From NCBI RefSeq assembly GCF_016412875.1, contig NZ_JAEKPD010000008.1, forward strand, positions 124,001-188,000: a stretch of 64,000 nucleotides of DNA. Direction: 5' to 3'. Both the position numbers and the translations under genes were made by a program. Below are positions 54,580-63,933 of the stretch, piece after piece. Numbering within the stretch: position 1 is the stretch's first letter; each line of letters opens with the position of its first letter. This DNA comes from Palleronia pontilimi. GTDB taxonomy: Bacteria > Pseudomonadota > Alphaproteobacteria > Rhodobacterales > Rhodobacteraceae. Under the pieces are notes generated by a model. It was not told the origin of the DNA, did no database searches, and saw only the letters and a program-made list of their open reading frames with translations.

Positions 54580-55473
54580 TCATGCGCTGCGGGCGCGCGC
54601 GGGCTCGCCCAGCATGGGCAGCAGGTCCACGTAGCGTTCCGCGGCTTCCTGCGCGACCCGGCCCCGCGCGATCAACAAATCCAGACAGCGCACGGCCAGG
54701 TCGAAACTTTCCAGAACGCCGTCGGCCAGGATCGCCAGGTGCTTCAGCTTCTCGTCGTCCACGGCATCGGGCTCGAGCAGATCGCGGATGAAAATCGCGT
54801 CGCCGTCGATCAGCTGGTTGCGGTGGCGGCGCTTGTCCAGCCGGGTGGCAAGCCCACCGCGCAGCGACAAGCCCTTGAGAAACAGGAACTTGTGCAGCAT
54901 CAGGCCGTGGCCGCGCAGCGCCGCCATCTGGCTGTCCAGAAGCGGCTGGTGCTTGTAGATCGGCAGGAAGCCCACCTCGGTGATGACGGCGCAGACAGTC
55001 GACAGCCTTTGCGCCGCGCCGTCGTAGACCAGCAGCTCGCCACCCTGCACGTCGATCTTCAGCAGGTCGAAATCGTCGGGCTCATCCAGGTCGTCCAACC
55101 GGACGGTGTCGAACTCGATCTCCTGCTCGACCGTAATGGGCTTGGACATGCGCTGCAGATAGGCATGCGCCGGGGGGTTCGGCTCCAGCAGCGACGTGAG
55201 CGACGGCATCCGCGTCACGTGCAGCTTGCGCCGCTGCCCGTCGCCCACCGCGTGGGGCAGATAGGTCTCGTCCGGCTTGCTGGTCAGCCGCTCGTAAGCG
55301 CGCGGATCGGGCTCGAAGCCCCAGACGTGGCAATGGCCCGCGTCGCGCAGGTTGGCGTAGGGATTGTCGTTAATGGGGTTGGCGCCCACATCGACGACGC
55401 GCGTCTTGCGCGCGGGCCGAAGCAGGTCGACCAGCCGGTCGGCATCGAAATAGTGCTGCGCCTGCCCCGCCAT
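54580..55473 (-). CDS. FkbM-family SAM-dependent methyltransferase in suf operon
   Basis: A 297-residue protein with the SAM-binding block RVVDVGANPINDNPYAN and acidic FEPDP, then DFDLLKIDVQGGELLVYDGA, the FkbM hallmark. The C-terminal 80 residues are helical and not part of the core. FkbM enzymes O-methylate sugars or polyketides; the substrate here is unknown. It lies between sufB and sufC, with the two adjacent small genes. The ATG at 55473 lies 1 bp after the upstream stop codon. Confidence 0.82.
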   Translation of the reverse strand: MAGQAQHYFDADRLVDLLRPARKTRVVDVGANPINDNPYANLRDAGHCHVWGFEPDPRAYERLTSKPDETYLPHAVGDGQRRKLHVTRMPSLTSLLEPNPPAHAYLQRMSKPITVEQEIEFDTVRLDDLDEPDDFDLLKIDVQGGELLVYDGAAQRLSTVCAVITEVGFLPIYKHQPLLDSQMAALRGHGLMLHKFLFLKGLSLRGGLATRLDKRRHRNQLIDGDAIFIRDLLEPDAVDDEKLKHLAILADGVLESFDLAVRCLDLLIARGRVAQEAAERYVDLLPMLGEPARARSA

Positions 55474-55474
55474 C

Positions 55475-55684
55475 TCAGCGCCGCCGCTTGTCGCGCAGGA
55501 ACAGCACGGAAATGGCGACGCCGATGGCGGCCGAAACGACCGCCGCGACGATGAAATGCAGGAACGATGCCGCCATCCACCACGACGCGCTGACCATCAG
55601 TCCCATGACCGTGGCCACCCCGATGATAACGCTGGCGATCCAGCGCTTCGATTCGGGCACGCGGATGCGGTCAAGGCCGCTCAT
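55475..55684 (-). CDS. Two-helix membrane protein in suf operon
   Basis: A 69-residue protein I do not recognise. There are two hydrophobic segments, residues 16-36 and 41-62, and a basic C-terminus (FLRDKRRR). It is closely spaced with the FkbM gene. Confidence 0.6.
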   Translation of the reverse strand: MSGLDRIRVPESKRWIASVIIGVATVMGLMVSASWWMAASFLHFIVAAVVSAAIGVAISVLFLRDKRRR

Positions 55685-55706
55685 GCCGCGGTCCCACAGG
55701 ATAGGA

Positions 55707-56216
55707 TCAGTTGGCGAAGGCCGCCAGGATGGGTCCGTGCTCGAGCATCACGCGATTCGCATAGGTGTCGGTGTAAAGCGTTGCGAACGCTTCGGGAAAC
55801 AGCGTCGCCATGTGCGCGTCGCCCAGGAACATCGCGCCCACGCCCACCGCCATCGCCCCTTGCAGCGCGGGCTTGTCGAGACGCAGGGCGATCATGGCAA
55901 GCACGGCTGCAATCCCGGCCAATCCCAGGTCGCCCAGCAGCAGGACCGCCCAGCTGAGGGTCGGCATGTCCGTTCCCAGCAATGGCTCCACCCGGATGAA
56001 CGCCGCGCGTGCGGCAATCATCGACGCGGCGCCGATGGCCAGCGCGAAGGCCAGCCGGTGCAACGGGATCTTCTTGGACGCGCTCTTGATCCGCAGCTGC
56101 GCGCCGCCCTCGGGATGTGCCGAGATCTGCTTCTGCATCGTCCCGGACGCACCTTTCGCGATCAGCGCAAGGCGCTGTTCGAAAGACTTGTTCTGTGTCG
56201 CAGCTTTGCCGTGCAA
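55707..56216 (-). CDS. Hypothetical membrane protein in suf operon
   Basis: A 169-residue protein of unknown function. There are three hydrophobic segments (about 53-72, 86-108, 117-135) and a basic, polar N-terminus. Conserved proteins at this position, between sufB and sufC, are common in Rhodobacteraceae. It starts 152 bp after the sufB stop, a gap that contains a hairpin. An internal Met near residue 27 could be the start instead. Confidence 0.6.
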   Translation of the reverse strand: MHGKAATQNKSFEQRLALIAKGASGTMQKQISAHPEGGAQLRIKSASKKIPLHRLAFALAIGAASMIAARAAFIRVEPLLGTDMPTLSWAVLLLGDLGLAGIAAVLAMIALRLDKPALQGAMAVGVGAMFLGDAHMATLFPEAFATLYTDTYANRVMLEHGPILAAFAN

Positions 56217-56313
56217 GAGACCACTCCCCGAAACTTTCCCGTTTCCCCAAGTTCAGTAATGCCGGGGCAAAACGGCGAAACAAGGGCACGGAAATGGCGG
56301 TGGCGCGCCATAA

Positions 56314-56333
56314 CGTGGGGTCAAGCCCCCACG
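56314..56333 (-). terminator. Hairpin after sufB
   Basis: CGTGGGG (56314-56320) pairs with CCCCACG (56327-56333). No strong T-run follows on the minus strand (GTTATGG), so it may be an internal processing or partial termination site within the suf operon. Confidence 0.35.
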
Positions 56334-56368
56334 ATTCATCGTTAATTTGCACGTTGCGCGCCATCGGG

Positions 56369-57904
56369 TCAGCCCACCGAGCCTTCTAGCGAGATCGCGA
56401 CAAGCTGTTGCGCTTCCATGGCGAACTCCATGGGCAGCGCCTGCAGGACTTCCTTGCAGAAGCCGTTGACGATCAGGGCCACGGCCTCTTCCTCGTCCAG
56501 GCCGCGGCTTTGGCAATAGAACATCTGGTCGTCATCGACCTTGGACGTCGTCGCCTCGTGCTCGACCCGGCTGCTGTTGTTCTTGACCTCGATATACGGC
56601 ACCGTATGCGCGCCGCACTCGCCGCCGATCAGCAGGCTGTCGCACTGGGTATAGTTGCGGCTGTTCTTGGCCTTGGGATGCATCGACACCAGCCCGCGAT
56701 AGGTGTTCTGCGCGTGGCCCGCGCTGATGCCCTTGCTGACGATCCGCGACCGGGTGTTCTTGCCCAGGTGGATCATCTTGGTGCCCGTGTCGGCCTGCTG
56801 CCAGTTGTTGGTGATGGCGATGGAATAGAACTCGCCCTGGCTGTCGTCTCCGCGCAGGATACAAGACGGGTATTTCCACGTCAGCGCGCTGCCGGTTTCC
56901 ACCTGCGTCCAGCTCACCTTCGAGCGGTCGCCCCGACAATCGGCGCGCTTGGTGACGAAGTTGTAGATGCCGCCCTTGCCGTTCTCGTCGCCCGGATACC
57001 AGTTCTGGACTGTGGAATACTTCACTTCGGCATCGTCCAGCGCGACTATCTCCACCACCGCCGCGTGCAGTTGGTTGGTGTCGCGCATGGGGGCGGTGCA
57101 GCCTTCCAGGTAGCTGACATAGCTGCCTTCGTCGGCGATGATCAGCGTGCGTTCGAACTGGCCGGTATTTTCCGCGTTGATGCGGAAATAGGTGCTCAGC
57201 TCCATCGGGCAGCGCACCCCCTTGGGGATATAGACGAAGGATCCGTCGCTGAAGACCGCCGAATTGAGGGTGGCGAAATAGTTGTCCTGCACCGGGACGA
57301 CCGACGCGAGATACTTCTTCACCAGCTCGGGATGCTCGCGGATCGCTTCCGAGATCGAACAGAAGATGACCCCCGCCTTCGACAGCTCCTTCTTGAAGGT
57401 CGTGCCGACGCTGACGCTGTCGAACACGGCATCCACCGCGACGCGGCGCTCGCCATCGGGCGCGGGCATGTCTTCGGCCCCTTCGACACCGGCCAGAAGC
57501 ATCTGTTCCTTCAGCGGAATGCCCAGCTTCTTGTAGGTTTCCAGCAGCTTGGGGTCCACGTCGTCCAGCGACTTGGGCTTGTCCTTCATCGACGCGGGCG
57601 ACGCGTAGTAATACTGCTCCTGGTAGTCCACGGGCGCGTATTTCAGCATGGACCAGTCGGGCTCGTCCATCTTCTGCCAGCGCGCGAAGGCCTCCAGCCG
57701 CCAATCGAGCATCCACTCGGGCTCGTCGTTGCGCTCGGAAATCAGGCGCACGATGTCCTCGGTCAGGCCCTTGGGCGCGAAATCCATCTCGATTTCGGTG
57801 TTCCAGCCGTGCTTGTACGTGCCGCTGAGCTGCGCCACGGCATCGACCGTCTGCTGGTCGACGCCTTCTTTCACCTTCTCGTGCAGGATGGTGTCTTCGC
57901 TCAT
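56369..57904 (-). CDS. sufB: Fe-S cluster assembly protein SufB
   Basis: Scaffold subunit on which the cluster forms. The 511 residues are standard. Landmarks are [51 protein letters not shown] and C-terminal [18 protein letters not shown]. The ATG at 57904 follows GAGAAGGAGAA. The upstream in-frame extension runs into the desulfurase gene and is not real. Confidence 0.97.
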   Translation of the reverse strand: MSEDTILHEKVKEGVDQQTVDAVAQLSGTYKHGWNTEIEMDFAPKGLTEDIVRLISERNDEPEWMLDWRLEAFARWQKMDEPDWSMLKYAPVDYQEQYYYASPASMKDKPKSLDDVDPKLLETYKKLGIPLKEQMLLAGVEGAEDMPAPDGERRVAVDAVFDSVSVGTTFKKELSKAGVIFCSISEAIREHPELVKKYLASVVPVQDNYFATLNSAVFSDGSFVYIPKGVRCPMELSTYFRINAENTGQFERTLIIADEGSYVSYLEGCTAPMRDTNQLHAAVVEIVALDDAEVKYSTVQNWYPGDENGKGGIYNFVTKRADCRGDRSKVSWTQVETGSALTWKYPSCILRGDDSQGEFYSIAITNNWQQADTGTKMIHLGKNTRSRIVSKGISAGHAQNTYRGLVSMHPKAKNSRNYTQCDSLLIGGECGAHTVPYIEVKNNSSRVEHEATTSKVDDDQMFYCQSRGLDEEEAVALIVNGFCKEVLQALPMEFAMEAQQLVAISLEGSVG

Positions 57905-57918
57905 GGTTCTTCTCCTTC

Positions 57919-58965
57919 TCAGGCCGCCCGGGCCCGGTATTTCTGCCGCGCCGCCAGCCATGTATCGGCCAGCCGCGCCAAATCCTCGTCGCTCGTGTCG
58001 GGCCCGATCGACACCCGCAGGGCCGATCCCGCCGCCGTTTCGTCGAAACCCATCGCCGCCAGCGTGCCGCTGCCGCGCAGCTTGCCGCTGGAACACGCCG
58101 AGCCGGCACTGACCGCAAACCCCGCAAGGTCCATCTGCATGACCTGCGTCTCGCCCTTCCAGCCGGGCGTGACAAGGCAGGATGTGTTGGGAAGACGCGC
58201 GGCATCCTGCCCTACACAGATAAGCCCTTCGGCGTGATCTGCCAGATGCGCCTCGAACGCATTGCGCCGTCCCGCCACGTCATTCCACACGCCTGCGTCC
58301 AGATCCCGTGCCGCCGCCGCGGCCGCGGCACCGAATCCGGCGATCGCCGCGACGTTTTCGGTGCCCGAGCGGCGCCCCATCTCCTGGCCGCCACCGCGGA
58401 TCCGCGCGGCCACGTCCAGCCCGCGCCGGATCACCAGCGCGCCCACGCCCTTCGGCCCGCCGATCTTGTGCGCCGACACCATCGCCATGTCCGCGCCGGA
58501 CCAGTCGAAGGCGAACGGGATCTTCCCGAAGGCCTGCGTCGCGTCGACCAGCGCCAGTCTTTGCGGCAGGTCCTGCACCACGCCCGTCTCGGAATTCGCG
58601 GCCTGCAAAGCCGTCACGGACGGATCCGCGACCACCACGCCGCCGCGCGCGTCGATGCCGAGCGACGCGTCGCACCAGGCCAGCACGGCTTCGTGCTCGA
58701 CGGGCGCGCAGACCAATCCGCGCCCCGCACAGGCCAGCGCCGCCGCCTCGGTCGCGCCCGACACGAAGACCACGTCCGCCGCTTCGGCCCCCATCGCCGT
58801 GGCCACCTGTGCCCGCGCCCGCTCGACCAAAGCGCGCGCCGCGCGGCCTTCGGCATGGATCGCCGACGGATTGCCCGCGACGTCGAGCGCCGCAAGCATC
58901 GCCGCGCGCGCCTCGGGGCGCAGCGGTGCACTGGCATTCCAGTCCAGATAGACCCGCCCGCTCAC
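57919..58965 (-). CDS. Cysteine desulfurase (IscS/NifS-like) in suf operon
   Basis: Group I PLP desulfurase of 348 residues, smaller than the usual IscS (about 400). PLP Lys167 ([11 protein letters not shown]) and nucleophile Cys291 ([13 protein letters not shown]) are present. The start is taken as GTG at 58965 with SD AAGGGGCAGGG; the longer frame begins in repeat copy C. The operon thus carries two desulfurases, this one next to iscR and sufB, and sufS at the end, the usual alphaproteobacterial arrangement. Confidence 0.88.
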   Translation of the reverse strand: MSGRVYLDWNASAPLRPEARAAMLAALDVAGNPSAIHAEGRAARALVERARAQVATAMGAEAADVVFVSGATEAAALACAGRGLVCAPVEHEAVLAWCDASLGIDARGGVVVADPSVTALQAANSETGVVQDLPQRLALVDATQAFGKIPFAFDWSGADMAMVSAHKIGGPKGVGALVIRRGLDVAARIRGGGQEMGRRSGTENVAAIAGFGAAAAAAARDLDAGVWNDVAGRRNAFEAHLADHAEGLICVGQDAARLPNTSCLVTPGWKGETQVMQMDLAGFAVSAGSACSSGKLRGSGTLAAMGFDETAAGSALRVSIGPDTSDEDLARLADTWLAARQKYRARAA

Positions 58966-58976
58966 GCGCCCTGCCC

Positions 58977-59003
58977 CTTCATCTTTCCCCAAATACCTCG
59001 GGG
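58977..59003 (-). repeat. Intergenic repeat, copy C
   Basis: Reads on the minus strand as CCCGAGGTATTTGGGG followed by AAAGATGAAG. It shares the TATTT..AAAGATG core with copies A and B at 24.3-24.5 kb. It lies between iscR and the desulfurase start and partly overlaps the desulfurase open frame upstream of its probable start. Confidence 0.45.
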
Positions 59004-59043
59004 AGCCGCGCAGCGGCGGGGCAGAGCCCCGTATGGCGCGCGA

Positions 59044-59505
59044 TCAACCATCATCCACGACCTCGAACAAGGTCGGAACCGCGGGACACGGGGCCAGGTC
59101 GTTGCCCACCACGTCCGACAGGCGGGTCTGGTGCAGATACACGTAAACCTGCGCGCTCAGCCCTTCCCAAAGCCGGTTGGTCAGCGATTGCGCCCGGGTT
59201 CCCGACGTGCCGCCCGACGCGCCCGCGCCCAGATGCATGGCGCTGACCGTCTCATCCACCGCGCCCAGGACCTCGGACACGCGGATTTCCGAGGCCGGGC
59301 GCGCCAGCCGGTAGCCACCGCCCGGACCACGCACCGATTCCACAAGGCCGTCGCGGCGCAGCTTCACGAAGAGCTGTTCGAGGTATGGCAGCGAAATGCT
59401 CTGGCGCTTCGACAGCTCGGAAAGCGACACCAGACCGTCGCGCCCGTGCAACGCCAGGTCGCTGAGCGCGACCATCGCATAGCGTCCCTTCGTGCTGAGC
59501 TTCAT
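59044..59505 (-). CDS. iscR: Rrf2-family regulator IscR, single-cysteine type
   Basis: Iron-sulfur-sensing regulator of the suf operon. The 153 residues have the winged helix from MKLSTKGRYAMVALSDLAL to RGPGGGYRLARPASEI. The three-Cys cluster region of E. coli IscR is replaced here by HLGAGASGGTSGTRAQ without cysteine; the only cysteine is Cys140 (LAPCPAVP). This matches the Rhodobacter sphaeroides type, in which IscR binds a cluster with a single Cys. The start ATG is at 59505. It reads first in the operon and is divergent from the hydrolase gene, with 163 bp between them. Confidence 0.92.
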   Translation of the reverse strand: MKLSTKGRYAMVALSDLALHGRDGLVSLSELSKRQSISLPYLEQLFVKLRRDGLVESVRGPGGGYRLARPASEIRVSEVLGAVDETVSAMHLGAGASGGTSGTRAQSLTNRLWEGLSAQVYVYLHQTRLSDVVGNDLAPCPAVPTLFEVVDDG

Positions 59506-59529
59506 GCCATCCCCAAAACCGCGCGAGTG

Positions 59530-59558
59530 TTGACGCGACACGCGCCGCCCACTACCTG
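59530..59558 (+). promoter_or_regulatory. Candidate promoter of the alpha/beta hydrolase gene
   Basis: TTGACG (59530-59535), 17-base spacer, TACCTG (59553-59558). It lies in the divergent gap with iscR. The symmetric CTGAC-AA-GTCAA (59556-59567) overlaps it and may be a regulator site. Confidence 0.35.
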
Positions 59559-59591
59559 ACAAGTCAACCGGCACGCCTTTGGCCTGCCAGA

Positions 59592-59606
59592 TTAGAATGC
59601 TTCTAA
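59592..59606. promoter_or_regulatory. Palindrome TTAGAA-N3-TTCTAA, Irr/ICE-like
   Basis: A perfect 15-bp inverted repeat (TTAGAA 59592-59597, TGC, TTCTAA 59601-59606). It resembles the iron-control element bound by Irr in alphaproteobacteria. It lies in the divergent gap, 86 bp before iscR and 62 bp before the hydrolase gene. Binding is inferred from the pattern. Confidence 0.5.
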
Positions 59607-59668
59607 GGTGCCCGACGCTTTTCGTCAACAATGGCCGGGCGCCGCGACACAGGAAAGATCCATCGCCG

Positions 59669-60322
59669 ATGCCCGAGGTAATTTTTCCCGGCCCAGAAGG
59701 CCGTCTGGAAGGCCGCTACCACCCGCAGAAGATGCGCGACGCGCCGATCGCCATCGTGCTGCATCCGCATCCCCAGTTCGGCGGGACCATGAACAACCGC
59801 GTGGTCTATAACCTGCACTACGCGTTCCTGGAGCTCGGCTTCACCGTTCTGCGCTTCAACTTCCGCGGCGTGGGCCGCAGCCAGGGCGAATACGACCAGG
59901 GTATCGGCGAGCTTTCGGATGCCGCCGCCGCTCTGGACTACCTGCAGTCGATGAACAACAACGCCAAGCATTGCTGGGTCGCGGGCTTCAGCTTCGGCGC
60001 GTGGATCGGGATGCAGCTTCTGATGCGTCGCCCCGAGATCACCGGCTTCATCTCGGTCAGTCCGCCCGCCAATATGTACGATTTCAGTTTCCTCGCCCCC
60101 TGCCCGTCCTCGGGCCTGATCATCAACGGCACCAATGACCGCGTGGCCCCGCCGAAGGACACGCACACGCTGGTGGGCAAGCTGCATGAGCAGAAGGGCA
60201 TCACCGTCACGCACGAGGAAATGGAAGGCGCGGGCCACTTCTTCGAAGATCCGCACATGGAGCCGATGATCGGCCTGGTGCAGGATTACGTGAAACGCCG
60301 GTTGACCGAAACATCGCGTTGA
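59669..60322 (+). CDS. Alpha/beta hydrolase (dienelactone hydrolase-like)
   Basis: A 217-residue cytosolic hydrolase. The triad is Ser in GFSFGAWIG, Asp in NGTNDRVAPP and His in GAGHFFEDP. The HPHPQFGGTMNN segment is typical of a group found beside iscR in Rhodobacteraceae. The start ATG is at 59669; the longer frame lacks a Shine-Dalgarno sequence. The substrate is unknown. It shares the regulatory gap with iscR, so iron control is possible. Confidence 0.82.
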   Translation: MPEVIFPGPEGRLEGRYHPQKMRDAPIAIVLHPHPQFGGTMNNRVVYNLHYAFLELGFTVLRFNFRGVGRSQGEYDQGIGELSDAAAALDYLQSMNNNAKHCWVAGFSFGAWIGMQLLMRRPEITGFISVSPPANMYDFSFLAPCPSSGLIINGTNDRVAPPKDTHTLVGKLHEQKGITVTHEEMEGAGHFFEDPHMEPMIGLVQDYVKRRLTETSR

Positions 60323-60438
60323 TCCGCGACCAAGCCGCCCGGTTGTTGAATCCCCTGCAGCTCATCGTAAAACGCCACGAGCGGCCCGTTCGCGTCGGGG
60401 TGTAGTGAATGGCGCTTTCCGCCGTCTAATTTAAATGT

Positions 60439-60462
60439 GCGGCAGCCCGTGCGGACTGCCGC
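60439..60462 (-). terminator. Hairpin after wrbA
   Basis: GCGGCAG (60439-60445) pairs with CTGCCGC (60456-60462), 10-nt loop, followed on the minus strand by ACATTTAAATT. Moderate terminator. Confidence 0.5.
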
Positions 60463-60469
60463 GTCGGTG

Positions 60470-61063
60470 TCAGCCCACCAGCTTCCGCGTCATCTCGACC
60501 AGCCGCGTCGCCTGGTAGCCGATGGATTTGCGATGCACATCCTCGAGCTCGCCCGCGGCCATCGAGAAGCCGTAGGGGTTGCCGTTATCCTCGAACTTGA
60601 TGGGATCGGCGTAGCCCGGTGCTACGATGATCGCGCCCCAATGCATCGCGGTGGTGTAGAGCGACAGGATCGTCGCCTCCTGCCCGCCATGGGACGAATT
60701 CGAAGACGTGGTCGCGGTGAAGGTCTTGTTGGCCAGCGCGCCCTTCTGCCAAAGCCCGCCCAGCGTGTCGATGAAGACGCGCAGCTGGCTGGCCACGACG
60801 CCGAACCGGGTTGGCGCGGAGACGAAATAGCCGTCGGCCCATTCCATGTCGTCCGGTGTCGCCTCGGGGATGTCCTGCATCTTTTCGAGCTGGGCTTTCC
60901 AGGCGTCCTGGCTTTCCACGACGTCTTTTGGGGCACTTTCGGCGACGCGGCGCACGCGGATATCGGCCCCCGCCTCCGTCGCGGCGTCGGCCGCGGCCAG
61001 CGCCACCGCGTGGTTCGTGCCGTAGGTCGAATAGAACAGAATAAGGATTTTGGGATCGGCCAT
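60470..61063 (-). CDS. wrbA: NAD(P)H:quinone oxidoreductase WrbA
   Basis: FMN-dependent two-electron quinone reductase that limits redox cycling. The 197 residues have the flavodoxin-type phosphate loop near [28 protein letters not shown], and the WrbA motif [22 protein letters not shown] typical His near the flavin is in [15 protein letters not shown]. It is monocistronic. Confidence 0.93.
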   Translation of the reverse strand: MADPKILILFYSTYGTNHAVALAAADAATEAGADIRVRRVAESAPKDVVESQDAWKAQLEKMQDIPEATPDDMEWADGYFVSAPTRFGVVASQLRVFIDTLGGLWQKGALANKTFTATTSSNSSHGGQEATILSLYTTAMHWGAIIVAPGYADPIKFEDNGNPYGFSMAAGELEDVHRKSIGYQATRLVEMTRKLVG

Positions 61064-61185
61064 GGGTCTTCTCCTATGTCAGCGGTTATACCGCATCTTA
61101 GGTGGTGTCGTGCGGGCCCCTTGGAAACGGCGCACGCACGATCACTTGATGTGCGGCATCGCACCGGAGGGCCGATGCGCGCGCT

Positions 61186-61344
61186 CTAGCGTTTCAGGAT
61201 GATCCACAGGGCGTGGACGATCCCGGGCAAATACCCCAGAAGGGTCAGCAGGATGTTGATCCAGAAATGCTTGCCAAGGCCTTCCTGAAGGAAAACGCCA
61301 AGCGGCGGCAGCAGGATCGCGACGATGATGCGGATGATGTCCAT
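61186..61344 (-). CDS. YqaE/Pmp3 family membrane peptide
   Basis: A 52-residue peptide with two membrane helices, residues 3-22 and 28-48. It carries the family signature LLPPLGVFLQEGLGKHFWIN followed by ILLTLLGYLPGIVHALWIIL. Homologues affect membrane potential and salt stress. The ATG at 61344 has AAGGAG upstream. It is transcribed away from icd. Confidence 0.9.
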   Translation of the reverse strand: MDIIRIIVAILLPPLGVFLQEGLGKHFWINILLTLLGYLPGIVHALWIILKR

Positions 61345-61488
61345 GGTGACTCCTTTCGCCGCCAATGGCCGACCCAGTCGATTGTTCCGCTCCATTCCCG
61401 GTATACCGCTGCATACCCTTCCCTAACCGGGCGCGCTGGTCTATGAGGCACGGTAAATCACCGCATCAACAGGAAGGTCTGTTCCCCC

Positions 61489-62700
61489 ATGCCCAAGATC
61501 AAAGTCGCCAACCCCGTGGTCGAACTCGACGGCGACGAGATGACCCGCATCATTTGGGATTTCATCAAGAAGAAGCTGATCCTGCCCTATCTCGACATCG
61601 ACCTGCTGTATTACGACCTCGGAATCGAAGAGCGCGACCGCACCGAAGACCAGATCACGGTGGACGCGGCCAACAAGATCAAGGAAATCGGCGTCGGCGT
61701 GAAATGCGCCACGATCACGCCGGACGAAGGCCGCGTGGAAGAATTCGGCCTGAAGAAGATGTGGCGCAGCCCCAACGGCACGATCCGCAACATCCTGGGC
61801 GGCGTCGTCTTCCGCGAGCCGATCATCTGCTCGAACGTGCCGCGCTTGGTGCCGGGCTGGACCCAGCCCATCATCATCGGACGCCACGCTTACGGCGACC
61901 AGTACCGCGCCACGGACATGAAATTCCCCGGCCCCGGCAAGCTGTCGATGAAATTCGTGGGCGAAGACGGCACCGTGATGGAGGAAGAAGTCTTCGACGC
62001 GCCGTCCTCGGGCATCTACATGGGCATGTACAACCTGGACAGCTCGATCGAGGATTTCGCCCGCGCATCGTTCAACTACGGCCTGAAGCGCAACTACCCG
62101 GTCTATCTGTCCACAAAGAACACGATCCTGAAGCAGTATGACGGCCAGTTCATGCTGATCTTCCAGCGCATCTTCGACGCCGAATTCGCCGACAAGTTCA
62201 AGGAAGCGGGCCTGACCTACGAGCACCGCCTGATTGACGACATGGTGGCGGCCGCGATGAAGTGGTCGGGCGGCTATGTCTGGGCCTGCAAAAATTACGA
62301 CGGCGACGTGCAGTCCGACACGGTGGCGCAGGGCTTCGGATCGCTGGGGCTGATGACCAGCGCCCTGATGACGCCCGACGGCAAGGTCGTCGAATCCGAA
62401 GCCGCGCACGGCACCGTCACCCGCCACTATCGCCAGCACCAGAAGGGCGAACAGACCTCAACCAACTCGATCGCGTCGATCTACGCGTGGACCGGGGGGC
62501 TCAAGCACCGCGCCAAGCTGGACGACAACGCCGAGCTGATGCAATTCGCCGAGACGCTGGAAAAGGTCGTCGTCGACACCGTGGAATCGGGCGACATGAC
62601 CAAGGACCTGGCGCTGCTGGTCGGCCCCGAGCAGAAGTGGCTGACCACGACCGGGTTCCTCGACAAGGTCGACGAGAACCTGCAGAAGGCGCTGTCCTAA
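61489..62700 (+). CDS. icd: NADP-dependent isocitrate dehydrogenase
   Basis: TCA cycle enzyme, 403 residues, of the eukaryote-like subfamily common in alphaproteobacteria. Substrate residues lie in KSPNGTIRN-like [13 protein letters not shown] (Ser in SPNGT) and the metal-binding Asp cluster is in [15 protein letters not shown]. The NADP-binding [14 protein letters not shown] is present. SD AGGAAGG precedes the ATG. A strong terminator follows. Confidence 0.97.
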   Translation: MPKIKVANPVVELDGDEMTRIIWDFIKKKLILPYLDIDLLYYDLGIEERDRTEDQITVDAANKIKEIGVGVKCATITPDEGRVEEFGLKKMWRSPNGTIRNILGGVVFREPIICSNVPRLVPGWTQPIIIGRHAYGDQYRATDMKFPGPGKLSMKFVGEDGTVMEEEVFDAPSSGIYMGMYNLDSSIEDFARASFNYGLKRNYPVYLSTKNTILKQYDGQFMLIFQRIFDAEFADKFKEAGLTYEHRLIDDMVAAAMKWSGGYVWACKNYDGDVQSDTVAQGFGSLGLMTSALMTPDGKVVESEAAHGTVTRHYRQHQKGEQTSTNSIASIYAWTGGLKHRAKLDDNAELMQFAETLEKVVVDTVESGDMTKDLALLVGPEQKWLTTTGFLDKVDENLQKALS

Positions 62701-62710
62701 GGCAGCTTCG

Positions 62711-62740
62711 GGGGCGGTGCCGATCGCGGCGCCGCCCCTT
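62711..62740 (+). terminator. Intrinsic terminator of icd
   Basis: A 12-bp stem (62711-62722 with 62727-62738, one G-U pair, loop ATCG) is followed by TTCTCATT. Confidence 0.7.
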
Positions 62741-62744
62741 CTCA

Positions 62745-63341
62745 TTACGGGCAGCCGTCGTCGCGCATCGCCCCATCCGGCATCACGGTCTTGCAGAAGA
62801 CCGCCCCGCTCAGCCCCGCCGCTTGCAAGATTGCATCTGTCAGATCCGCACCGCTCAGATCGGCCCCCGACAGCACCGCACCCGTCAGGTCCGCGCCGCG
62901 CAAGACCGCGTCCACCAGGCTGGCGTCGCGCAGGTTGGCGCCCATGAGGAAGGCGCCCGTCAGATCGGCGCCGCCCAGGTCCGCGCCGCTCAGTGTCGCC
63001 TTGGGCAACGCCACTTCCACCATCGACGCACCGACCAGATTCGCGCCCGACAGGTCTGATCCGCGCGCGTTGGCCCGGTCGAAGGCGATGCAGCGCATGT
63101 CCGCGTTCCGGAAGCGGACGAAGGGCATGAACGTGTCGCGCATGTCGGCCCCCGACAGGTCCGCGCCGTCGAACACCGCGTAGGTCAGGTAGGCATCCCG
63201 CAGGTCCGCGCCGCTCAGATCCGCGTCGGCCAGGTCGCAGTCGCGGCACTGGTTTTCGGCAAGCAGGCGTTCGACCGCGCCGGGCGCCGCGGCGAGAGCG
63301 GGCATCGACACCAGCAGGCAGATCGGCAGCAACATCCGCAT
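62745..63341 (-). CDS. Secreted pentapeptide-repeat protein
   Basis: A 198-residue protein with a signal peptide (residues 1-17, LLPICLLVSMPALAAA) and about 20 tandem five-residue repeats of the form A-D/N-L-x-x (residues 34-180), which fold into a right-handed quadrilateral beta-helix. The leading CRDCDLADADLSGADL and the C-terminal VFCKTVMPDG...DDGC hold Cys residues that may form disulfides in the periplasm. No role can be assigned. The ATG at 63341 has AAAGGAG upstream; the open frame upstream is non-coding. It is divergent from the next gene. Confidence 0.82.
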   Translation of the reverse strand: MRMLLPICLLVSMPALAAAPGAVERLLAENQCRDCDLADADLSGADLRDAYLTYAVFDGADLSGADMRDTFMPFVRFRNADMRCIAFDRANARGSDLSGANLVGASMVEVALPKATLSGADLGGADLTGAFLMGANLRDASLVDAVLRGADLTGAVLSGADLSGADLTDAILQAAGLSGAVFCKTVMPDGAMRDDGCP

Positions 63342-63471
63342 GGCAGGCGACTCCTTTAGGGTTGCGGGACTATCGCGTCCCGGCGCAACATCGCGCAACG
63401 CGACCTTTGGCGCATTTTCCCCGCGGTCGGCGTTGGCGATCATGGCCGCGAACCGAACCAAAGGACCGACC

Positions 63472-63933
63472 ATGAAACCAATCGCCGCCGCCCTCGCCCT
63501 TTTCCTTGCCGGACCCGCACTGGCGCAGACGCAGGAGTCGGGCCGGGTCGGATCCGGCGCCCCCGAGGACATCTTCATGGAAGTGACCCACGGCGACGAC
63601 GGTGCGCCCGTGCTCAGCCAGGACGAATTCACCCTCGCCCATGGCGGCTATTACCGTTTCAACCTGGTCTGCCCCGAAGAGCTGACATCCGAGACCGGCT
63701 TTCACTTCGAGGCGACGGAGCTTCTGGAAAACGCCCATATCCGGGTCCTGTCCGTGGCCGAAACGGACCTGGAATTCTACATGCAAGGGCTGAGCTTCCG
63801 GGCCATCGAATGCGACGATGCGGGCACGGCGCGCTTCAGCTTCCACCCCATGCGCAAGGGCGTCTATCCGATCTACGTGCGCGATCAATCCATCCCGCCG
63901 AAAGAGGTGTTCGGCCGCATCATCGTCGAGTGA
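63472..63933 (+). CDS. Small secreted protein, possibly cupredoxin-like
   Basis: A 153-residue exported protein. The signal peptide is residues 1-18 (ending GPALAQ). The mature part has a beta-rich pattern; GFHFEATELL, FRAIECDDAGTARFSFHPMRKGVYPIYVRD recall cupredoxins, but the His/Cys/Met copper ligands are not clearly in place. The only cysteines are Cys67 and Cys114, which could form a disulfide. I do not recognise the family. The window ends 67 bp downstream, so operon partners are unknown. Confidence 0.6.
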   Translation: MKPIAAALALFLAGPALAQTQESGRVGSGAPEDIFMEVTHGDDGAPVLSQDEFTLAHGGYYRFNLVCPEELTSETGFHFEATELLENAHIRVLSVAETDLEFYMQGLSFRAIECDDAGTARFSFHPMRKGVYPIYVRDQSIPPKEVFGRIIVE

